From an uncultured Clostridia bacterium (GTDB lineage Bacteria; Bacillota; Clostridia; Christensenellales; Borkfalkiaceae): 64,000 bases of DNA. Every line of letters starts with the position of its first letter. Position 1 is the first letter of the stretch. The stretch is taken from the NCBI GenBank assembly GCA_947627565.1, contig CANQWO010000004.1, positions 25,996 through 89,995 of the forward strand, given 5' to 3'. The notes under the pieces were generated by a model that was given only the letters and a program-made list of their open reading frames with translations, did no database searches and was not told where the DNA came from. A program made the translations under genes and the position numbers. Below, in pieces: positions 60,611 to 64,000 of this stretch.

Positions 60611-60774
60611 GAAAAAGAGGAGCGGCTGAGCATGAGTAGCCCGCGGAAGGGATCGGGGGATCCCGCAGAACGCGGCGGAAAGGGCATCGCCGCCGAAATG
60701 CGCGTCACCCCGCCCGCGCATTGGGGATGCGGGAGAATACCCGTATTTCTGTCACGGCCGTGAAGCGCTTTTTC
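60611..60774 (+). ncRNA. lysine riboswitch (L-box)
   Basis: Conserved blocks AGAGGAGC...AGTA...GGAAAGGGC..GCCGAAA..TTGGGG...CTGTCACGG; P1 GAAAAAG/CTTTTTC; directly upstream of asd-dapA-dapB. Confidence 0.88.
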
Positions 60775-60794
60775 CGATTTTCTCATGGAAATTT

Positions 60795-60820
60795 GCGGGA
60801 CGCTGCCGTCCCGCTCTTTT
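60795..60820 (+). terminator. expression-platform terminator of lysine riboswitch
   Basis: GCGGGAC-GCTGCC-GTCCCGC-TCTTTT between aptamer and asd. Confidence 0.8.
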
Positions 60821-60838
60821 GATCTCAGAGAGGTTTTC

Positions 60839-61909
60839 ATGAAAAGATATTCTGTCGGCATCGTCGGCGCAACGGGCATGGTCGGCCAACGCTTCGTTAC
60901 GCTTCTCGAAAATCACCCCATGTTCGAACCCGTCTGCCTCGCCGCGAGCAAGCGGAGCGCGGGGATGTCTTATGCGGAAGCGGTCGGTGAACGGTGGGCG
61001 ATGGCGTCCCCCATTCCCGCTTACGCGAAAAATATGACCGTCTGCGACAGCGATCCCGCGCAGTTCCCGAAGGTGGACTTTGTTTTTTGCGCCGTCAATC
61101 TCGCGAAAGACGCGACGCGCGCCCTCGAAGAGGATTTTGCGCGGCACGAGATCCCCGTCGTCTCCAATAACTCCGCAAACAGGCAGATGCCCGACGTTCC
61201 CATGGTCATTCCGGAGATCAACCCGGAACATCTCGCCGTCATCGACGCGCAGCGCAGGCGGCTGGGGACCCGGCGCGGATTCATTGCCGTCAAGAGCAAC
61301 TGCTCGCTGCAATCCTACGTTCCCCTCCTGCATCCGCTGAGAAAATTCGGGCTCGAGGCCGTCTCCGTTTGCACCTATCAGGCGATCTCGGGCGCAGGAA
61401 AAACGTTTGCAAGCATGCCCGAGATCATCGACAATGTGATCCCTTATATCTCCGGAGAGGAGGAAAAGAGCGAACGGGAACCGCTCAAGATCTGGGGGAC
61501 GGTCGAAAACGGCGGCATCCGCGAAGCACAGGCGCCGCGCATCTCGGCACAGTGTCTGCGCGTCCCCGTCTCCGACGGTCATACGGCCGCAGTTTCGGTA
61601 AAATTTCACAATAAACCGACGCGGGAAGACATTCTCGCGGCGTGGGACAGCTTTGCGGGAGAACCCCAAGCGCTCGGGCTTCCCACCGCGCCGAAGAAAT
61701 TTTTGCATTACCTCGAAGATTGCGACCGTCCGCAGCCCAAACTCGACCGACTTACGGACATGGGTATGGCGGTTTTGGCGGGAAGGCTTCGGGAGGACCC
61801 GGTCTTCGACTGGAAATTCATCGGATTTTCGCACAACACATTGCGCGGGGCCGCAGGGGGCGCCGTCCTCCTCGCGGAACTTCTGGCGGCGAAGGGTTAC
61901 TTCGATTGA
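60839..61909 (+). CDS. asd: aspartate-semialdehyde dehydrogenase
   Basis: MKRYSVGIVGATGMVGQRFVTLLENHP, KSNCSLQSYV active site. Confidence 0.95.
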   Translation: MKRYSVGIVGATGMVGQRFVTLLENHPMFEPVCLAASKRSAGMSYAEAVGERWAMASPIPAYAKNMTVCDSDPAQFPKVDFVFCAVNLAKDATRALEEDFARHEIPVVSNNSANRQMPDVPMVIPEINPEHLAVIDAQRRRLGTRRGFIAVKSNCSLQSYVPLLHPLRKFGLEAVSVCTYQAISGAGKTFASMPEIIDNVIPYISGEEEKSEREPLKIWGTVENGGIREAQAPRISAQCLRVPVSDGHTAAVSVKFHNKPTREDILAAWDSFAGEPQALGLPTAPKKFLHYLEDCDRPQPKLDRLTDMGMAVLAGRLREDPVFDWKFIGFSHNTLRGAAGGAVLLAELLAAKGYFD

Positions 61910-61953
61910 CCAAACGCCGTGCGCGCTTCATACAATAAAAAAGGAGAAGGATC

Positions 61954-62844
61954 ATGACGGGATTTTTACAGGGATCCGCGACGGCAATGATCACGCCGTT
62001 CACGGAAGACGGGGTCAATTTCGACAGCCTCGGCGCAATGATTGACTATCAGCTCGAGGGCGGGACGGACGCCCTCGTCATTCTCGGCACCACCGGCGAG
62101 CCGGCGACGATGACCGAGGAGGAAAAACAGGCCGTCATCCGCTTTTCCGTTGCGAGAACGGCGAAGCGCGCCAAGATCATCGTCGGCGTCGGCAGCAACC
62201 ATACGGCGCATGCCGTAGAGTCCGCCCGCCGCGCGGAGGAATTGGGTGCGGACGGCGTCCTCGCCGTGACGCCCTACTACAATAAGTGCACGCAGGCCGG
62301 GCTCTTCGCCTACTACCGCGCCATTTCGGAGGCCGTGGAAATCCCGTTTATCGCCTACAATGTGCCCTCGCGCACGGGCGTCAATCTCCTTCCCGAAACG
62401 GCGGAACGGCTCTGCGACATGAAAAATTTTGCGGGGATCAAGGAGGCGAGCGGCAATATGGCGCAGGTCGTCGATACGATGCGCCGCATTCGCGGCAAGG
62501 CCGAACTGTATTCCGGGGAGGACGCGCTCAATCTCCCCATTCTCTGCGTGGGGGGGACGGCGGTCATCTCGGTCGTCTCCAATTTGCTGCCGAAGACGGT
62601 AAAGGCGCTAACCATGTCCGCGGCCAAGCGTCAGCTTTACACCGCAAACAAGATCGCGGACGCGCTCTTCCCGCTTGCGCAGGCATGTTTTTGCGAGGTC
62701 AATCCCATCCCCGTCAAGGAGGGCATGAACCTGCTCGGCTTCGAAGCCGGGGTCCCGCGCGCGCCGCTCACGAGATTGGAGCCCGCCCACCGGCAACGGC
62801 TTGCCGACACATTGCAGGCGCTCGGCGCGGAGGTGCGCGCATGA
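61954..62844 (+). CDS. dapA: 4-hydroxy-tetrahydrodipicolinate synthase
   Basis: ALVILGTTGEPATMTEEEK, YNVPSRTGVNL, GIKEASG. Confidence 0.96.
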   Translation: MTGFLQGSATAMITPFTEDGVNFDSLGAMIDYQLEGGTDALVILGTTGEPATMTEEEKQAVIRFSVARTAKRAKIIVGVGSNHTAHAVESARRAEELGADGVLAVTPYYNKCTQAGLFAYYRAISEAVEIPFIAYNVPSRTGVNLLPETAERLCDMKNFAGIKEASGNMAQVVDTMRRIRGKAELYSGEDALNLPILCVGGTAVISVVSNLLPKTVKALTMSAAKRQLYTANKIADALFPLAQACFCEVNPIPVKEGMNLLGFEAGVPRAPLTRLEPAHRQRLADTLQALGAEVRA

Positions 62845-63590
62845 ATATCCTGCTCGTCGGGGCCTGCGGAAGGATGGGGACCGCCGTTTCCGAGCTCGTC
62901 GCACCGTCTCAAGACCGCATCGTCTCCGGCGTGGACATCTGTTTGAAACCCGCCCCCTTCCCCATCTATCGCACGATCGAGGAAGTCGAAGAACGCGCGG
63001 ACGTCATCATTGATTTTTCCTCCCCCGCCGACCTCGAGCGGCGGCTCGCCTATGCGGCGGAGCGGCGCCTGCCCGTCGTTCTCGGCGCGACGGGTTATTC
63101 GGAGGAGGACAACGCGCGCATCGAGGCCTATGCAAAGCGCATTCCCGTCTTTCGGTCGGGCAATCTCTCCATCGGCATTAATCTGATGCAAATGCTCGTC
63201 GAGCGCGCCGCCGCAGTTTTGAAGGACTTCGACGCGGAGATCATCGAACGGCATCACAATCGGAAAAAGGATGCCCCTTCCGGCACGGCACTCATGCTCG
63301 CGGAGAGCATTCAGCGCGCCTCGGAGACCGAAAAGCAACTCGTCTATGGCAGACATGGTATGGTCGGAGAGCGTCAACCGCGCGAAATCGGGATCCATGC
63401 GGTGCGGGGCGGCAGTATCGTCGGAGAGCACGAAGTGATGTTTGCCGGCGACGACGAGATCATCACCATCTCGCATTCCGCGGGGAGCCGCAAGATCTTC
63501 GCACGCGGCGCATTGCGCGCGGCGGATTGGCTGATCGGGCGCGCGCCCGGGCTCTATCGGATGGACGATCTTCTCTCCGAATTGATCTGA
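62841..63590 (+). CDS. dapB: 4-hydroxy-tetrahydrodipicolinate reductase
   Basis: MNILLVGACGRMGTAV, EIIERHHNRKKDAPSGTA; ATGA overlap with dapA. Confidence 0.96.
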   Translation: MNILLVGACGRMGTAVSELVAPSQDRIVSGVDICLKPAPFPIYRTIEEVEERADVIIDFSSPADLERRLAYAAERRLPVVLGATGYSEEDNARIEAYAKRIPVFRSGNLSIGINLMQMLVERAAAVLKDFDAEIIERHHNRKKDAPSGTALMLAESIQRASETEKQLVYGRHGMVGERQPREIGIHAVRGGSIVGEHEVMFAGDDEIITISHSAGSRKIFARGALRAADWLIGRAPGLYRMDDLLSELI

Positions 63591-63696
63591 GCCTCCCGCC
63601 GAAAATAAATTTTCTTTTGTGAATTTTACAAAATCCGTGCATTATCGCTTGACGAATTGCGCGGATTTTACTATACTGTATAGGTGATTTCGTTGC

Positions 63697-63772
<76 letters not shown>

Positions 63773-63780
63773 TGGGAAAA

Positions 63781-63806
63781 GGGAATGCAAACGCATTCCC
63801 TTTTTT
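63781..63806 (+). terminator. intrinsic terminator after tRNA-Thr
   Basis: GGGAATGC-AAAC-GCATTCCC-TTTTTT. Confidence 0.9.
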
Positions 63807-63816
63807 CATGGGACGA

Positions 63817-63877
63817 GGACCGCCGACCAATAGGGCTCCCGCAAAAAGACGCAGTGTTTTTGTGGGAAGAGGAGCAA
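63817..63877 (+). repeat. 61-bp direct repeat copy 1 (period 123 bp)
   Basis: GGACCGCCGACCAATAGGGCTCCCGCAAAAAGACGCAGTGTTTTTGTGGGAAGAGGAGCAA. Confidence 0.95.
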
Positions 63878-63939
63878 CCGCCCGAAAAAGGAGCTTTTTT
63901 CGAAGGAAAAAGCGATTCCATAGGGCGTGTTGCGACGAA

Positions 63940-64000
63940 GGACCGCCGACCAATAGGGCTCCCGCAAAAAGACGTAGTATTTTTGTGGGAAGAGGAGCAA
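63940..64000 (+). repeat. 61-bp direct repeat copy 2 (reaches window edge)
   Basis: Differs from copy 1 at two positions (GACGCAGTG vs GACGTAGTA). Confidence 0.95.

Noticed and set aside
63806-64000. 64-aa minus-strand repetitive ORF (LLLFPQKYYVFLREPYWSAVL...)
   Set aside because: Most simply an open frame across a 123-bp DNA repeat downstream of a tRNA; no visible RBS context and truncated by the window. Reported as a repeat rather than a CDS.

Overview
The window is a high-GC chromosomal segment from a probable spore-forming Firmicute (Clostridia-like); spoIVA, cwlD and a ytxC-like gene support this. It is mostly densely packed housekeeping genes: mutSL-miaAB, thiI-iscS, carAB, nfn/gltA, dapL-pyrG-dapF-purA, infC-rpmI-rplT, thrS, leuS, hom-coaX and asd-dapA-dapB. 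There is no CRISPR array, prophage or transposase. Points most worth follow-up: (1) CarB is fused in frame to a DapF-like domain that has lost the first catalytic Cys and a substrate-site Arg, while an intact dapF lies elsewhere in the window. (2) carA is preceded by an unannotated 29-codon leader ORF whose stop lies inside a U-tracted terminator, resembling enterobacterial pyrBI attenuation. (3) The ECF-transporter/coaX operon has a leader with four alternating complementary segments, a candidate undescribed RNA switch. (4) A ~23-bp imperfect palindrome, AGTATTATGTCAGACAGAGTACT-like, occurs five times, three of them overlaid on unrelated coding genes. (5) A 123-bp-period repeat follows tRNA-Thr and carries a perfect 12-nt complement of the tRNA. 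(6) A low-GC lipoprotein/XRE cassette has twin operator palindromes and 34-bp flanking repeats. A lysine riboswitch and a threonyl T-box are also recognisable. All calls come from reading the sequence; no database search was run.
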